From assembly GCA_040437565.1 (NCBI GenBank), contig JBDOQK010000010.1, positions 496,001 through 560,000 on the forward strand: a DNA stretch of 64,000 nt. Reading direction: 5' to 3'. The notes below the pieces were generated by a model. The model was not told the DNA's origin and did no database searches. It was given only the letters and a program-made list of their open reading frames with translations. Shown here piece by piece: positions 21,808 through 33,326 of this stretch; the stretch's first letter is position 1; each line of letters begins with the position of its first letter. Position numbers and translations under genes: made by a program. Source of the stretch: Albugo candida. Taxonomy: Eukaryota; Oomycota; Peronosporomycetes; Albuginales.

Positions 21808-24445
21808 ATGGAAAACGGTAAGACCACCTGAACAGCGCGTACAATAAGTAAATACTGATTCGAAATCCGCTTTCTGTGCTTTAGAAGCCTTCCAGAGTCA
21901 GGATCAGACGAATCAGAATGTGTCAAAAAACACTATTTCTGAATCGCAACGCAGTGATGACAATTCCATGCGGTATCGTAATCGTAGCAACCATACTTCT
22001 GAAGGAAAGACTTTGCTCCCTACAACGACAGCGCCGAAAAGTAAATCGTTAGCATCTTCCTGTATAGCGTTTTCGAATGATAAGACACCAGCTAGTTCCA
22101 ATGAATTACAAAATCAACCAAGGCGAAGAAAAACTACCGCTTCGTACTTAAAGCATTCACCGAATAACACACAATCATCAAACAGTGTCGATAAAATCAA
22201 AATCAGAACGAAACGGCGAAGTTTGCTGAAATTAACGCCAATTGAAGCGATTGATTTGACGCCGGCTGAAAATGGTCGGACTCGCAATGTATATTGTACA
22301 TTGGTATTACTCGACTCGGAACTTCGCGAGATTCGCGGAGAAAAGTATCGTACCCCTCCACTTCGTCAAGTTACTCCAGTATGGAGTCCACTGAAAGCTA
22401 CAATGGTTCGATCGGTTGAAAGTGGAGTGGAGAGTTATCAACCTATTGGAATTGGTGCTGCGGCTGTGGCAGAAGAGTACACTTTTGGCACTGTTGTTAA
22501 TATACGAAAAGCCAAATATTTACTCATAAAATGCAAAGATAAAGGACGTATGGAGACCGATGATTTAGGTCGTCTTCTATTGAGTTTAGACGATATATTG
22601 AGTGGATCAGACACAGAAAATGAACGAATTGCATGGTATGATCTTCAATTAGGTCACGGAGGTAGACTGAAGCAAGTGCAGGGCAAAGTGCGGATTGCTA
22701 CGCGAACAGTGCGTGAGCCAAGTTTGTACCAGCTTTGGGCCTGTGCCGAGCAATTGCGAAAAGAAGTACCTAGTCGCGATAGAAGTTTGTATCTGAAGCC
22801 TCATCCGTGTGTTATTACGGGGAAAGAAGCCACTGAGTGGATGCTTTGTCATGGTCCTAAACGGCCCATGGATGGTGGTATATCATGCTCTACCGAAGAA
22901 GAAGCCATTTTGTTAGGCTCTTGTCTATTAAGACGAGGTATTCTTGTCCATGTGACCGGAAGTGGAGATTCTCAGCGATTTATCAACAGCGGATGGCGTT
23001 ATTATCGTTTTGCGGTGCATCATCTGGATCCAAATAAACAGCGTGATGCCAATAAGCTCAAGACGCTTATTTTGTCTGGTAAGGCTGAAGAAGAAGATGA
23101 AGAAGCAGAAGATTCGCTCTCAATGGTCACGGCCGGAATGCATGTACCAATGGAAAATGAATCAAAGAAGAGTGGACAGTCACTTTCCTCGATGCGTCAC
23201 AAATCATCCGATGCGATGTCTTCGAAACCAAAACGAAGCCTTTCAAAGTCCAACGGATCCAAATCTTCTCGCTCGAACTCGACAGGTACTACTGCCGTTC
23301 GAAAAGCGAGTTTAGAAGCTGACCGGGCTCAGAGTACCAACAAAGCTGATCGAGGTAAATCCAAGTCAAAGCTTCGAATTGAAGATTTTGAGCTATTGAA
23401 AGTACTGGGTACGGGCACCTTTGGTCGAGTATTATCCGCGCGTGGACCCGACGGACAAGTGTATGCGATCAAAATTATCAGTAAGATCGGTCTTGAGAAC
23501 TCCCATCGTCGGAATGCCAAAATTGAACGCGATATCTTGAAACAAGTGGATCATCCTTTCGTTGCGTCACTGCAATTCGCATTCCAGAACGAAGACAAGT
23601 TGTACCTTGGTATGGAATTTTTTAACGGTGGAGATTTGCGACATCATTTAACGTCAGAAGCGGTATCTCCAGCCGTTCCTGGAATAGTTAATACAACACA
23701 ACGATTCACAGAGTCTCGCATCCAGTTATATGCTGCAGAGCTCGTCGCTGGCTTGGCTCATCTCCACTCTATGGAAATCATATACCGTGATCTGAAACCT
23801 GAAAACATTATAATCGCGAAAGATGGTCATATTGTTTTGGTAGATTTTGGGCTTTCCAAATTTGATTCTCAGCGGATCAAGGCTCACTCACTAGCGGGAT
23901 CACCAGAATATATCGCTCCTGAAGTGCTTGCGGTCGCCACTACTACATCATCCGAGACGAAATCCAAAGAGCACAATCAAATTGGTTATGACAAATCTTG
24001 TGACTGGTGGAGTTTGGGTATTCTGATATTTGAAATGTTTGTGGGAAGAACTCCTTTCAAAGATGAAAATACCGCCATTATGTATCGAAATATTCGCGAA
24101 GGCCAACTATTCCTCCCACCGGCTCTACCGGATAGCGCACGCTCCCTACTCATCGGGCTTCTTGAGCGTGATGCATCGAAGCGTCTGGGAGCAAACGAAA
24201 CTGTTCCGTTTTCGATTATGAGGCACTCATTTTTTCAAAATATTGACTGGGACGCCCTCCAGCGTAAGGAAATCGAGCCGGAGTGGGTGCCGGATATAAT
24301 CGATGATGCTGACGCCAAGTATATCGACAATGAGTTTGTCAATCAGCTTCCAGTGGACACGCCCGAGTGGAGAATGCTCGATTCAGTCGACCGGGAGCGC
24401 GAGTACCTTCCAGATTTTACTTTTCAGCCAAAGCAAATGCTTTAA
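21808..24445 (+). CDS. AGC-family Ser/Thr kinase with DEP domain
   Basis: Exon 1 (21808-21817, ATGGAAAACG) is spliced over a 67-nt intron to exon 2 (21885-24445), giving 856 residues. An N-terminal basic/Ser-rich tail precedes a C2-like beta-rich region at ~95-270. A DEP domain follows at ~285-390 (KPHPCVITGKEATEWML, then LLRRGILVHV). After a Ser/Lys-rich linker the kinase domain spans ~505-790, with a GTGTFGRV glycine loop, VYAIKII lysine, YRDLKPEN, VDFGLSK, and SLAGSPEYIAPE in place of SFxGTPEY. The C-tail has the AGC-type LPDFTF. DEP domains bind membranes and GPCR or small-GTPase partners, so the kinase is probably recruited to membranes. AGC kinases normally need PDK1 phosphorylation of the activation loop. 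The C2 assignment is tentative. Confidence 0.88.
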
Positions 24446-24511
24446 ATTTAGCGATTAACAAAAGGGTTGTACCATGAATTTCATCAGTAACATCGAATAT
24501 AGCAAAGTATA

Positions 24512-24835
24512 TTACACAATTAAACTCTCTAAGCTTTCCTTTGCAATAGAACAGTTGAAGATTGCAGCAGGAAGCTGTGCGGCTTCGTCTTTGGTATAAC
24601 AAGATGAAGGGACTGCGGCACATGCACACCAAGCGCATTTGTTATCAATGCAAGTTTCTGGAGTTTTGAGACCGTGACAATCGAGATTCTGTAGCACTCC
24701 ATATTGCAAGCTGTTAGTGATTGGTTCCGGGATGTACACCAGTGTGGAGTCACGCTCTCTCATATGTCCATTAGTCGCTACCAGCGTGTAAAGTTGCGCT
24801 GCACACAAGGCTTCGATTCCTCGGATAATTCGCAT
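24512..24835 (-). CDS. Small cysteine-rich protein, possibly secreted
   Basis: A 107-residue frame with an ATG at 24833-24835. The C-terminal half has seven Cys after a first one at residue 11. Key motif: LDCHGLKTPETCIDNKCAWC, then CAAVPSSCYTKDEAAQLP and a final FNCS. This C...C...CxWC...AAVPSxC...A..LP...C arrangement resembles small Cys-rich proteins I recall from other oomycetes. It suggests disulfide bonding and therefore the secretory path. The N-terminus (MRIIRGIEALCAAQLYTLVA) is only weakly signal-peptide-like, so an upstream exon may be missing. It lies between the 3' ends of the DEP kinase and the START-FYVE gene. Function unknown. Confidence 0.5.
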   Translation of the reverse strand: MRIIRGIEALCAAQLYTLVATNGHMRERDSTLVYIPEPITNSLQYGVLQNLDCHGLKTPETCIDNKCAWCACAAVPSSCYTKDEAAQLPAAIFNCSIAKESLESLIV

Positions 24836-24904
24836 AGACGTTCAATTTTTGAAATTTACTATAAATGACTGTTATAAACAGATATATAATTCGACGCTGC
24901 CTCA

Positions 24905-27289
24905 TTAGTGAAGTTCACTCACGTCTATAAGTCCTCCCGGAGCGAACTTACCAGATACAAAATCTTTGTTGCTTCGGACTGACAATCGGTTTTCGTCGAT
25001 AAGATAAACAGTAGATTCGCCATCGAAATCTGATTCTGTAAATGCAATTTGTGACGATAGCAGGCTTTCACTCAATTCATTTATACTTTCGGGGTACTCA
25101 TGGTCACAGTGATTGCGACTATGATGTGCTCCATGCAAGCGACCGGAAGCTGGGCCACTATTCACATCATCATCGACTCCATAGCTTTGATCTAAATCCC
25201 AGTCATCGTCTGCTTCCACTGAGGTCTCGTGCATTGTTTGCGGGAGATAAGTACGTTTTCCTAAAGCGCGCTTTTCGGAGCCTAGCATTATCGGCATTCG
25301 ATCGTGACGGTACGGCTTGTTTACTTTGCCGGGGTATACATCATCATCTTCCGTGATCTGAGACGCCAAAAGCGGCAGCTGCGACTCCATAAGAGGGACT
25401 CTGTCCGAAGTAGNNNNNNNNNNNNNNNNNNNNNNNNNNNNNNNNNNNNNNNNNNNNNNNNNNNNNNNNNNNNNNNNNNNNNNNNNNNNNNNNNNNNNNN
25501 NNNNNNNNNNNNNTGGGCCACTATTCACATCATCATCGACTCCATAGCTTTGATCTAAATCCCAGTCATCGTCTGCTTCCACTGAGGTCTCGTGCATTGT
25601 TTGCGGGAGATAAGTACGTTTTCCTAAAGCGCGCTTTTCGGAGCCTAGCATTATCGGCATTCGATCGTGACGGTACGGCTTGTTTACTTTGCCGGGGTAT
25701 ACATCATCATCTTCCGTGATCTGAGACGCCAAAAGCGGCAGCTGCGACTCCATAAGAGGGACTCTGTCCGAAGTAGTCGAACTCGTTTCGTCTGTAGATA
25801 TTGTAGGTATGCTAAATGCTTTCATCATATTCACCGGTCGATGCACCATAACAGGGTCCGAATCTGTTTCTAGATCTTGTTTTTTCATTTGTACGCAATC
25901 TCTTCTAGAGTCAGGAGAGGATGCGCCATACCCTGCCCATAAAAGTCGATCTCGACCGCGTAAATGATGACTCATATACCGAGATTGTTTACTCTTTTTG
26001 GGTGAAAGTTGCTCGAGGCCTTTCGCTGTCAATCCTTGTTGGCAAGGTCGCATATCAGCTTCTATGAGTGACTTTCCCAAACATGAATAATCAAAATGGC
26101 CATCCGATTGGTCTAATCCACTCAAGGATCGACGAGTACGCGGTCGAAAGCTGGATGGGCTGAAGGCAGGTGACGAGGATTGAGTTAATCGCAATTCCTC
26201 TGCCGATGTTACCATTCCCTCCGGACAGCTTGACTCTGTACTGCAATTGACACAAATGCGCACTTTAATAGACGATCGACTTCTGCTCATAGACGTACTG
26301 GTACTTCGATCCGTAACATGTGAGAGGTTGAATTTTTGGTTACAATCGGAGCAAACAACTTCTCCACATGTACGACATCGCATTTTTCGTGTCAAAAATC
26401 GAAATCGTACTTGACAGATGCGACAGTGATTACGTTCGTGTTTTGGTACGAGTTCGAGTTCTTGTAAAATACGACGTCGACCAACGCGTTCTTGTTGTAG
26501 GAATGTGCTGACATGAGCGAGTAAACTCACACGCCGGCGGCAGAAATAAAAGTAGAGCGAGCGAGGAAGCCGAAGATTTCCTTTGAGATTTACTTGAACA
26601 GTGTGAATGAGTTCGACATAGCCTTTATCCTCGCACTCTACACACACGTAGCCCATGTTATACATGCTTCCTCGCACCAATCCTGTCTCGCGAGTGATCT
26701 CTGGACAGCACGACAGTTTGATTGAGTGCATGGACCGGACCCACCCGCGACATCCAGTATAATCGGTGAAAAGGTCCTGACATTCTAACGTACAGAAATC
26801 TCTATTCCGAACCCATGACGTTGGCACTTCAATAGCGGTCCATTGAACAGTAATCTGATGCATCCTAGCGTCCACTGTTGGAGGTACTAATGTGTAGAGC
26901 ACTCTGCTTTCTATAATGTCGTCCGAACATAAGTGCGCATATCGCCGAGTTTTGTCAGTTGTTGTTGTGTCGAAGAAGGCTGCAACTTCCTCCAGTGTGG
27001 CATGAATTTTGATTGCACCAGAGACGTACTGTATTTCGTCACTCGATCGCTCGTCCGATTGAGTGGTGCTGAAATTCTCTCTGCGCTCTTTCCCACGAAA
27101 AATTTGTACTCCTTTATGCGAGCCGGCGGGAATCCATTGAACTGGACCTGATGTATTCCGAATTACTTCAATCAAGGATCGAGCGGAATTTTTGGCTTGT
27201 ACGATGAGGTAGTCGTGTTCCGCGTCTACGAGAGGTGGGCAGTCGAAACGATCCTGAGGTATCATAGAGCGAGTGTTCCTCGGTTGCAT
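24905..27289 (-). CDS. START-FYVE domain protein A (contains an assembly gap)
   Basis: The start is ATG at 27287-27289 (MQPRNTRSMIPQ). After removal of the 363-bp artefact (263-bp repeat plus 100 N, a multiple of three) the protein is about 673 residues. A START-type lipid-binding domain covers ~15-270 (EEVAAFFDTTTTDKTRRYA, SWVRNRDFCTLECQD, GWVRSMHSIKL). A FYVE-type zinc finger follows at ~290-350 (HCRICQVRFRFL, RKMRCRTCGEVVCSDC, VRICVNC). The Ser-rich tail is probably disordered. START domains bind sterols or phospholipids, and FYVE fingers usually bind PI3P on endosomes. Here the WxxD and (R/K)(R/K)HHCR ligand motifs are degenerate, so PI3P binding is uncertain. It is divergent from paralogue B. 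Confidence 0.87.
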   Translation of the reverse strand: MQPRNTRSMIPQDRFDCPPLVDAEHDYLIVQAKNSARSLIEVIRNTSGPVQWIPAGSHKGVQIFRGKERRENFSTTQSDERSSDEIQYVSGAIKIHATLEEVAAFFDTTTTDKTRRYAHLCSDDIIESRVLYTLVPPTVDARMHQITVQWTAIEVPTSWVRNRDFCTLECQDLFTDYTGCRGWVRSMHSIKLSCCPEITRETGLVRGSMYNMGYVCVECEDKGYVELIHTVQVNLKGNLRLPRSLYFYFCRRRVSLLAHVSTFLQQERVGRRRILQELELVPKHERNHCRICQVRFRFLTRKMRCRTCGEVVCSDCNQKFNLSHVTDRSTSTSMSRSRSSIKVRICVNCSTESSCPEGMVTSAEELRLTQSSSPAFSPSSFRPRTRRSLSGLDQSDGHFDYSCLGKSLIEADMRPCQQGLTAKGLEQLSPKKSKQSRYMSHHLRGRDRLLWAGYGASSPDSRRDCVQMKKQDLETDSDPVMVHRPVNMMKAFSIPTISTDETSSTTSDRVPLMESQLPLLASQITEDDDVYPGKVNKPYRHDRMPIMLGSEKRALGKRTYLPQTMHETSVEADDDWDLDQSYGVDDDVNSGPXXXXXXXXXXXXXXXXXXXXXXXXXXXXXXXXXXTSDRVPLMESQLPLLASQITEDDDVYPGKVNKPYRHDRMPIMLGSEKRALGKRTYLPQTMHETSVEADDDWDLDQSYGVDDDVNSGPASGRLHGAHHSRNHCDHEYPESINELSESLLSSQIAFTESDFDGESTVYLIDENRLSVRSNKDFVSGKFAPGGLIDVSELH
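25414..25513. other. Assembly gap (100 N) with 263-bp duplicated flank
   Basis: 25151-25413 recurs at 25514-25776. The offset of 363 keeps the START-FYVE A frame open, which can mislead a gene caller into adding 121 false residues. Confidence 0.9.
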
Positions 27290-28408
27290 TGTATTTGATC
27301 TCACTATAGCCTTCAATAGCTTGTACTGAGTGTGATTGACACCGTGGCAGTGTGTGAAATAATAAAAAATAAGTCACTCACTGAGTGAGAACATGGAAGT
27401 CGGTAAGAATTGGCCACTTTTAACATTACACATTCCAGGGGTACAAATTATGCGTTACTACTCGCATTCGTATGAGTAAAAGTTGAGAGACCCCCAAGAA
27501 TATCAGGAAAGATTACCTAATGTGTTGCCACCTAGTCGAGAAGACTCACACGTGTTTATGGGACAGCTGTGTACGATTGGCTCCTACATTATGATTGTCT
27601 CAAGGCTACTACAACTACCGCACAAAAGTACCTTTCCGTGACACGTGTGGCTCAGATCTGTTATTTGTGAGGCAATAGGGAACAATCCCATCGCGTCTCA
27701 ATTGAAATCGTAATGTGAATACAAGCCGATTCTATTTGAATTATACTGGAGGGATTTCTCAGATCTCAGAACTTTTTTCTCAGAAATATGGGATTTGACG
27801 GTCTACAAAGAGTGCTCTTTCGCAGCCATTACGATAGTGAAAGCGCGATGGCACCACTAATTCACTCACGATCTGAAACCGTTCAGCCTTCAGACCGTAT
27901 CTAGCTGGAAAAGGGGGTGGAAAGCGATTTGTACATCATACTCGATGCACTAAGTACGAACCCGATTATGTTTCCCATCTGCGCGAGTAGGGTTTCAACT
28001 CCTCTATAACAATACGGTATAGTTAAGCAGGTCTGCAGAATGCACTCTCAGGCAACAAATGTAAACAAATGTAGAGCCAGTGTGTACATCAGAACGGCGG
28101 TGTGAGTAGAGCTTGTACCACAAAACGTGATACCCTGTCGAAAACATATAGTGGAGCTGTCATGTCTCATTATGAATCCGAGTAAACTTACATCATCAGT
28201 ATGATTTAGATTATTGTTTCACGCATTGATTTATTCGTCGATCAAATACAACACAACGCAACAATTTATGAAGTGGTATAATAAATCTCAATCCAACGTT
28301 TCTGTACTGTTGCGTCGCCACTGCCTGCCCCTTTTGTAATAAAATGTGCCTGAGTGTGCTTTATCACTCAGTTTTTATTTCTATCTAAATTACTAGTCTA
28401 GCGGCATC
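27290..28408. promoter_or_regulatory. Divergent intergenic region between two START-FYVE genes
   Basis: About 1.1 kb separates the starts of the two divergent START-FYVE paralogues and must hold both promoters. No open frame or RNA gene is recognised. Just upstream of the plus-strand start lies a T-rich stretch (cactcagtttttatttct). Confidence 0.45.
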
Positions 28409-31400
28409 ATGGTAAGTACTCAATCCGCTCGTCTGAAAGCACAATCTGAGGACCTATTGAGTGAGAGAAAGACAAGCTTAGAGGGCGTCGAGTCACCCAT
28501 CCACTCACATGTTCTTCAAGGCAACGTTCTGCCTGGGCAAATGCCACGATCCAGCGCCCCTCAAAGTCCGCATCAACCTGTCGATGTCTATCACCAAGAT
28601 ATTGTCATTCCGTTTGCTGATCAAAATCAGGAAATCCCAGATCAACCTCGGAACACAACTACTCCATCGTCTAATTATCGCACTCAAAGTATGCCATCTC
28701 AGATAAGTCTTCACCATGTACCTGCTCGAACGAAACGAGGAGTGAAGGCTAAGTCGCAGCTTCCATTCCACCGCCATCCTGATTTTTTCAAATGTCCTGC
28801 ATTAACGCATCCCATGAAGCTTTATCTCGTACAAAAAGCCAACGAAACCGCCAATTTACTTATTCGAGATTCCCTACAACATAATCCGAACTCGAGTATG
28901 GTGTGGCAGGAGTATACAGTCGTTGATGGTGTACCTGTATACCGCGGCTATGATCGCGGCCAAGGCGGAACCACCACAGTTTTGGGTGCTCCAATCAAGC
29001 ACAGAAATCATCAAGTATCCGAGCATGCACACCAATGCGAGGATAATCCGGTTCCTGGCTTTTCTGAGACGTCAGCATGCTGTCATGATCCCTTAGAACG
29101 GAATATATGCTGTCTACGCAGCGTCACCGATGTCAATGCGAGCTTGGAGGAATTTGCACTATTATTTCAGTCGGACGCGCGCAGTCCTTCCGCACTACCA
29201 AAATACAATTCCAAATTGAAGAAACGCTATTCGTTTCACGGAATCAAGTCAAAAACACGACTTCATCATAGCTATACAACGAGTTCGCGCGAGTGCGATC
29301 TCGCCACAATGACCAAAGAGCATGAATTATTATTTAATGGCGATGTTTTAGATACTGAGACTCTATATTCTCTCGTTCAACCTTCGTACAACCATCCCAG
29401 GCGCATGGTCGCAATTCGCTGGGCCCTCATCCAATCTGCCTCAAAATTTGTACGCAATCGCGATTTTTGCTTTGTTGAGGTATGAAAATGTGTTTTCTCC
29501 ACATTTTCTCGCGTCTAATTGTTTTTCTCAAACTGTAGTGTCAGAAGGAATTCCGCGATGGAAACGGACGTCGTGGTTGGGTTCGAAGCGTTCATTCAGT
29601 CCGATTATCGTGTTGCCCATCCTTTGAGGCTTCTCACAATATCGTCCGTGGAAGTTTGTATCGGTGTGGACTTATTGCCATTCAATCAGCAACGAATCCG
29701 AATGTGCTCGAGACAACGTATACAATGGAAATGGATCTCAAAGGTCGAATGCCCGAGAAAATATTACGCTCGTTCTTGTGTCATCGAATGGCATCGATTG
29801 GTAAAGTGAACAAATTGCTTCAACGGCAGCGGTTGAGCTCTTCTCCCCTCCTCGGTGACTTGGATATACCCGCCCGTCAAAACAAACCCACGTGTCATCT
29901 ATGCTTTCGACTTTTTCGAGTATTAAGAGTGAGGCGATACGTTTGCAGACGATGTGGTGAGTTTATTTGTTCCAACTGTAGTGACGACTGGCTATTGGAA
30001 ATTCCAGTGATTGGTCTTAAGCGTGTTCGTGTGTGTACCTACTGCTCTGCTGATGCTCGTACTCTTCATATTCGGGGACCAAAGTGCGAACAAGAGCGAG
30101 GAGAAGATTATCTACGGCGACCATTTGCCTACTCAAAAGCTCAAAGTCTCGGCTCGTATCATCATGAAAATGATGGACAAACGGAACGAGGATCGATTCA
30201 TTCGCATGAGGATCAATACCCAAATATTCCAATTTCACGATACTCGGAATTGTTTGTGTTTGACGAAGCTGATGAACGACCTCGTTATCGCCAATCGATC
30301 ACTCCACGACAAAGTTCTCAATATCCTTCCGACTCGGAAATACACAGATCAAGTCGTATTGATCGTCGAGGCGATATCTTTGATCATCGCCGAATTTCAG
30401 TTCGATATCCTACCGACCTTGAAAGTACTAACTCATTGCGACGCCTCCAGTCAGACGAAACTCATCGGCGGCCTATGAGTGCTAGAAGGTACAGACGTCC
30501 TAATTCGGAGCAATTCAGTCGAAACGATGTCCGTTCAATTCAAGAGCGTCATACGTTGGATTGTGAGCCGATGAAAACAAAATCACGTGTGATAGATCGA
30601 CGCGCGCAAAATCTGTCCATTGATCGAGCCCCAACGTGTTCGCAAAGAGAGGCAAGATTTTCAAGGCAAAGTACTTTGCAAGGACCCATCGAGGCTGCAC
30701 CATCACATGAAAACCAGACAGAAAAGGTCTGTCCGGCCGCATCGAAAACTCTGAATCATAGGCGGGAGGCTGATAGCGGTAAATCTTTAGAGCAGGAAAT
30801 CGACAGCTCAATAGCTTTGGCCAGTTCTGAGCTTTTTGAGTATACAGAAGGTGAAAATGGGGAATGGATTGCGAAGAAGAAGCTATCACACATGAGCCTC
30901 ACTGATCGGACAAAATCCCGAATTGTGACGCCCCAAGACGCTTATTCTCAAACTCAAAATTCCCTGGGAGATCATTTGAATGAATTGATCAATCATGAAA
31001 ATTTGGAAGCATCTCAGGTGGGCGAGGACAATGCTCCTTTCAGCCGCACGATTGTAGAACCAGAACACTTACACTTGCCGATTTTGGACTCTCAGTCCTC
31101 TCAGTGCTCCAATGACATTATGGAGCTTGAAGATTGCCCNNNNNNNNNNNNNNNNNNNNNNNNNNNNNNNNNNNNNNNNNNNNNNNNNNNNNNNNNNNNN
31201 NNNNNNNNNNNNNNNNNNNNNNNNNNNNNNNNNNNNNNNGGCCGCATCGAAAACTCTGAATCATAGGCGGGAGGCTGATAGCGGTAAATCTTTAGAGCAG
31301 GAAATCGACAGCTCAATAGCTTTGGCCAGTTCTGAGCTTTTTGAGTATACAGAAGGTGAAAATGGGGAATGGATTGCGAAGAAGAAGCTATCACACATGA

Positions 31401-31891
31401 GCCTCACTGATCGGACAAAATCCCGAATTGTGACGCCCCAAGACGCTTATTCTCAAACTCAAAATTCCCTGGGAGATCATTTGAATGAATTGATCAATCA
31501 TGAAAATTTGGAAGCATCTCAGGTGGGCGAGGACAATGCTCCTTTCAGCCGCACGATTGTAGAACCAGAACACTTACACTTGCCGATTTTGGACTCTCAG
31601 TCCTCTCAGTGCTCCAATGACATTATGGAGCTTGAAGATTGCCCGGACTGCGGTACAAAGTTTCAGCAGGTTTTGCGTGACGGAATGCTTCGAGACGTTT
31701 GTTTTTGCCCAATTGGTAGGGAAAATGACAGAAGGTCTCAGTCTCGAACCGCAAGCAATCGAGAACTTTTTGAGCCGAATTTGGAGCCTCGTGTCCCGGG
31801 GATGGCGTCCGGAAAGCCCTGTCCGATCCTATCGAGCCCTGTAAGCACGACGAGCACATTGAGCAACTCGGAAATGCCCAGTCGCGAGTGA
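28409..31891 (+). CDS. START-FYVE domain protein B (contains an assembly gap)
   Basis: Exon 1 is 28409-29479 and exon 2 begins at 29539. Collapsing the 505-bp artefact (30735-31139 repeated at 31240-31644) gives 972 residues ending at 31891. The N-terminal ~110 residues are low-complexity. A START-like domain spans ~120-460 (TDVNASLEEFALLFQSDA, FVRNRDFCFVE then CQKEFRDGNGRRGWVRSVHS). A FYVE-type finger follows (CHLCFRLFRVLRVRRYVCRR, then CGEFICSNC and RVRVCTYC). The tail is long, charged and Arg/Ser-rich. A terminal CPDCGTKFQQVLRDGMLRDVC may bind one more zinc. As in protein A, the HHCR ligand motif is replaced (RRYVCR). ATG is followed at once by GTAAGT, a perfect donor, yet the frame reads on normally. 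It is probably an endosome or lipid adaptor. Confidence 0.85.
31140..31239. other. Assembly gap (100 N) with 405-bp duplicated flank
   Basis: 30735-31139 recurs at 31240-31644, inside the tail-encoding part of START-FYVE B. The offset of 505 shifts the apparent frame. Confidence 0.9.
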
Positions 31892-32001
31892 TAGAAATTG
31901 CAACGCTCATTTGCATATGATTTACAAAATTAATAGATTTGGGACTTTCATACTTACAATAAGACTTTTTAAAGTAATACACTGTGAGTTCATATACTGA
32001 T

Positions 32002-32101
32002 NNNNNNNNNNNNNNNNNNNNNNNNNNNNNNNNNNNNNNNNNNNNNNNNNNNNNNNNNNNNNNNNNNNNNNNNNNNNNNNNNNNNNNNNNNNNNNNNNNN
32101 N
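32002..32101. other. Assembly gap (100 N) with 34-bp duplicated flank
   Basis: 31968-32001 recurs at 32102-32135, just upstream of the Tat-SF1-like start. Confidence 0.88.
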
Positions 32102-32143
32102 TTTAAAGTAATACACTGTGAGTTCATATACTGATACACCACA

Positions 32144-33326
32144 ATGGAAGAAGAGCAGGATCGACTTGAGCGCGCGTATTTACGAAATTTGGAGTACATC
32201 GAAAGGTAGGTAAGGCACAACTGCTGCAGAGCGTTAACATTTTCCTCGGTGAACTCATTTTTGTATCGTTAGTCTTGATAAGAAGCGCGAGAGCACTGTC
32301 AACGAGTTGGGTGCATCGAAACCCGGGGCCTCCAAGAATCGAAGCATCTACGTTACTGGTCTCACTACGTACGTCGCGTGCAAACAACTTGGTACGATGA
32401 TGCTCCAGAATACAGATGCATTACCTGAGAATGTGTACGGTGGAAAGAGGGTCTTTGTGCCAAAATTGGAAGAGTGAAGCGTATAAAATTTTACAAATGC
32501 GAGCGTGGGCGGCTCAAAGTAAGTCCTAATCAGATAAAATCGACTTTGTCGTGTTCCAGACGCATAACTGTGGCAAGTGCAATAGGGAGATGCTCTCGTG
32601 ACGTTTCTTTCGCATAGTGTTATGGAAAAAGCGATCGAAAAAGTGAGAGACACTTATAAGTGGATTCGGGGCTTTTCTCTTATGTTTCTATTGCAGCTCG
32701 ATCATTTCGAGATTAAACCCGGTGTAGTGATCACGTAGGTGAGGAGAAAGAATCATATGCACAACATCACTATTTCTGCTTTAGAGCGTCCGCTGCTGAC
32801 TTTGCAAAGCGTAAAGCCCAGAAGGATGAAACCACGACTGAGAAGAACGATACTCGACCTCATCTATCGACACCTGAAGCCCCCGTCGAAGCAAACAATG
32901 AAGCAAATTCGACCGAAATTGAACACATTGAGTCGATCGATACAGGTGATAGGAGTCCACTCCCACAGACAGTTGTTTTAATGAATGCATGGGATCCCTC
33001 CAAAAAGCAAAAGGATGTGACATTATATTTCAACGAGCTGGAAGGAGATATTCATTCCGAGTGTAGCAAATGTGGCAAAGTAGAACATGTAAAGACATAG
33101 CACATAAGATTTGCAGCGCCACTAACAGCTGACATCCTAGGTGCATATTGTCGCGAATGGGTCGATTCGGGTCCAATTTAGCGCGTTGGACGATGCGAAA
33201 AAGTGTCTCCAAGTTATGGATAAGCGATGGTTTGATGGACGGCAAATACAAGCAGTGCTTGATCCATCTCAGCCAGCGGACGAAGAAGATATAAAACTCG
33301 AAGAATTTTTAGCTTCCATCGATTAG
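32144..33326 (+). CDS. HTATSF1: Tat-SF1/CUS2-like U2 snRNP factor (RRM + UHM)
   Basis: Seven exons in phase give 278 residues: 32144-32205, 32273-32391, 32448-32518, 32586-32642, 32697-32734, 32785-33088 and 33141-33326. RRM1 lies at ~40-120, with RNP2 SIYVTGL and RNP1 GDALVTF separated by GLCAKIGRVKRIKFYKCERG. After an acidic/Thr-rich linker, the C-terminal UHM spans ~190-270, with DVTLYFNELEGDIHSECSKC, HIVANGSIRVQFSALDDAKK and the defining R-W-F loop KRWFDGRQI. In yeast and humans CUS2/Tat-SF1 binds SF3B1 (a ULM protein) and helps fold U2 snRNA before prespliceosome formation. The protein is shorter than human Tat-SF1, nearer to CUS2. The last exon appears again at 33782-33967 only because of the contig overlap. 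Confidence 0.87.

Noticed and set aside
28409-28416. Splice donor GTAAGT directly after the ATG of START-FYVE B
   Set aside because: The frame stays open and protein-like through it, and no acceptor nearby gives a better N-terminus. Kept as coding.
30011-30478. Plus-strand 155-codon frame
   Set aside because: It is an alternative frame inside the START-FYVE B exon and begins in mid-domain.
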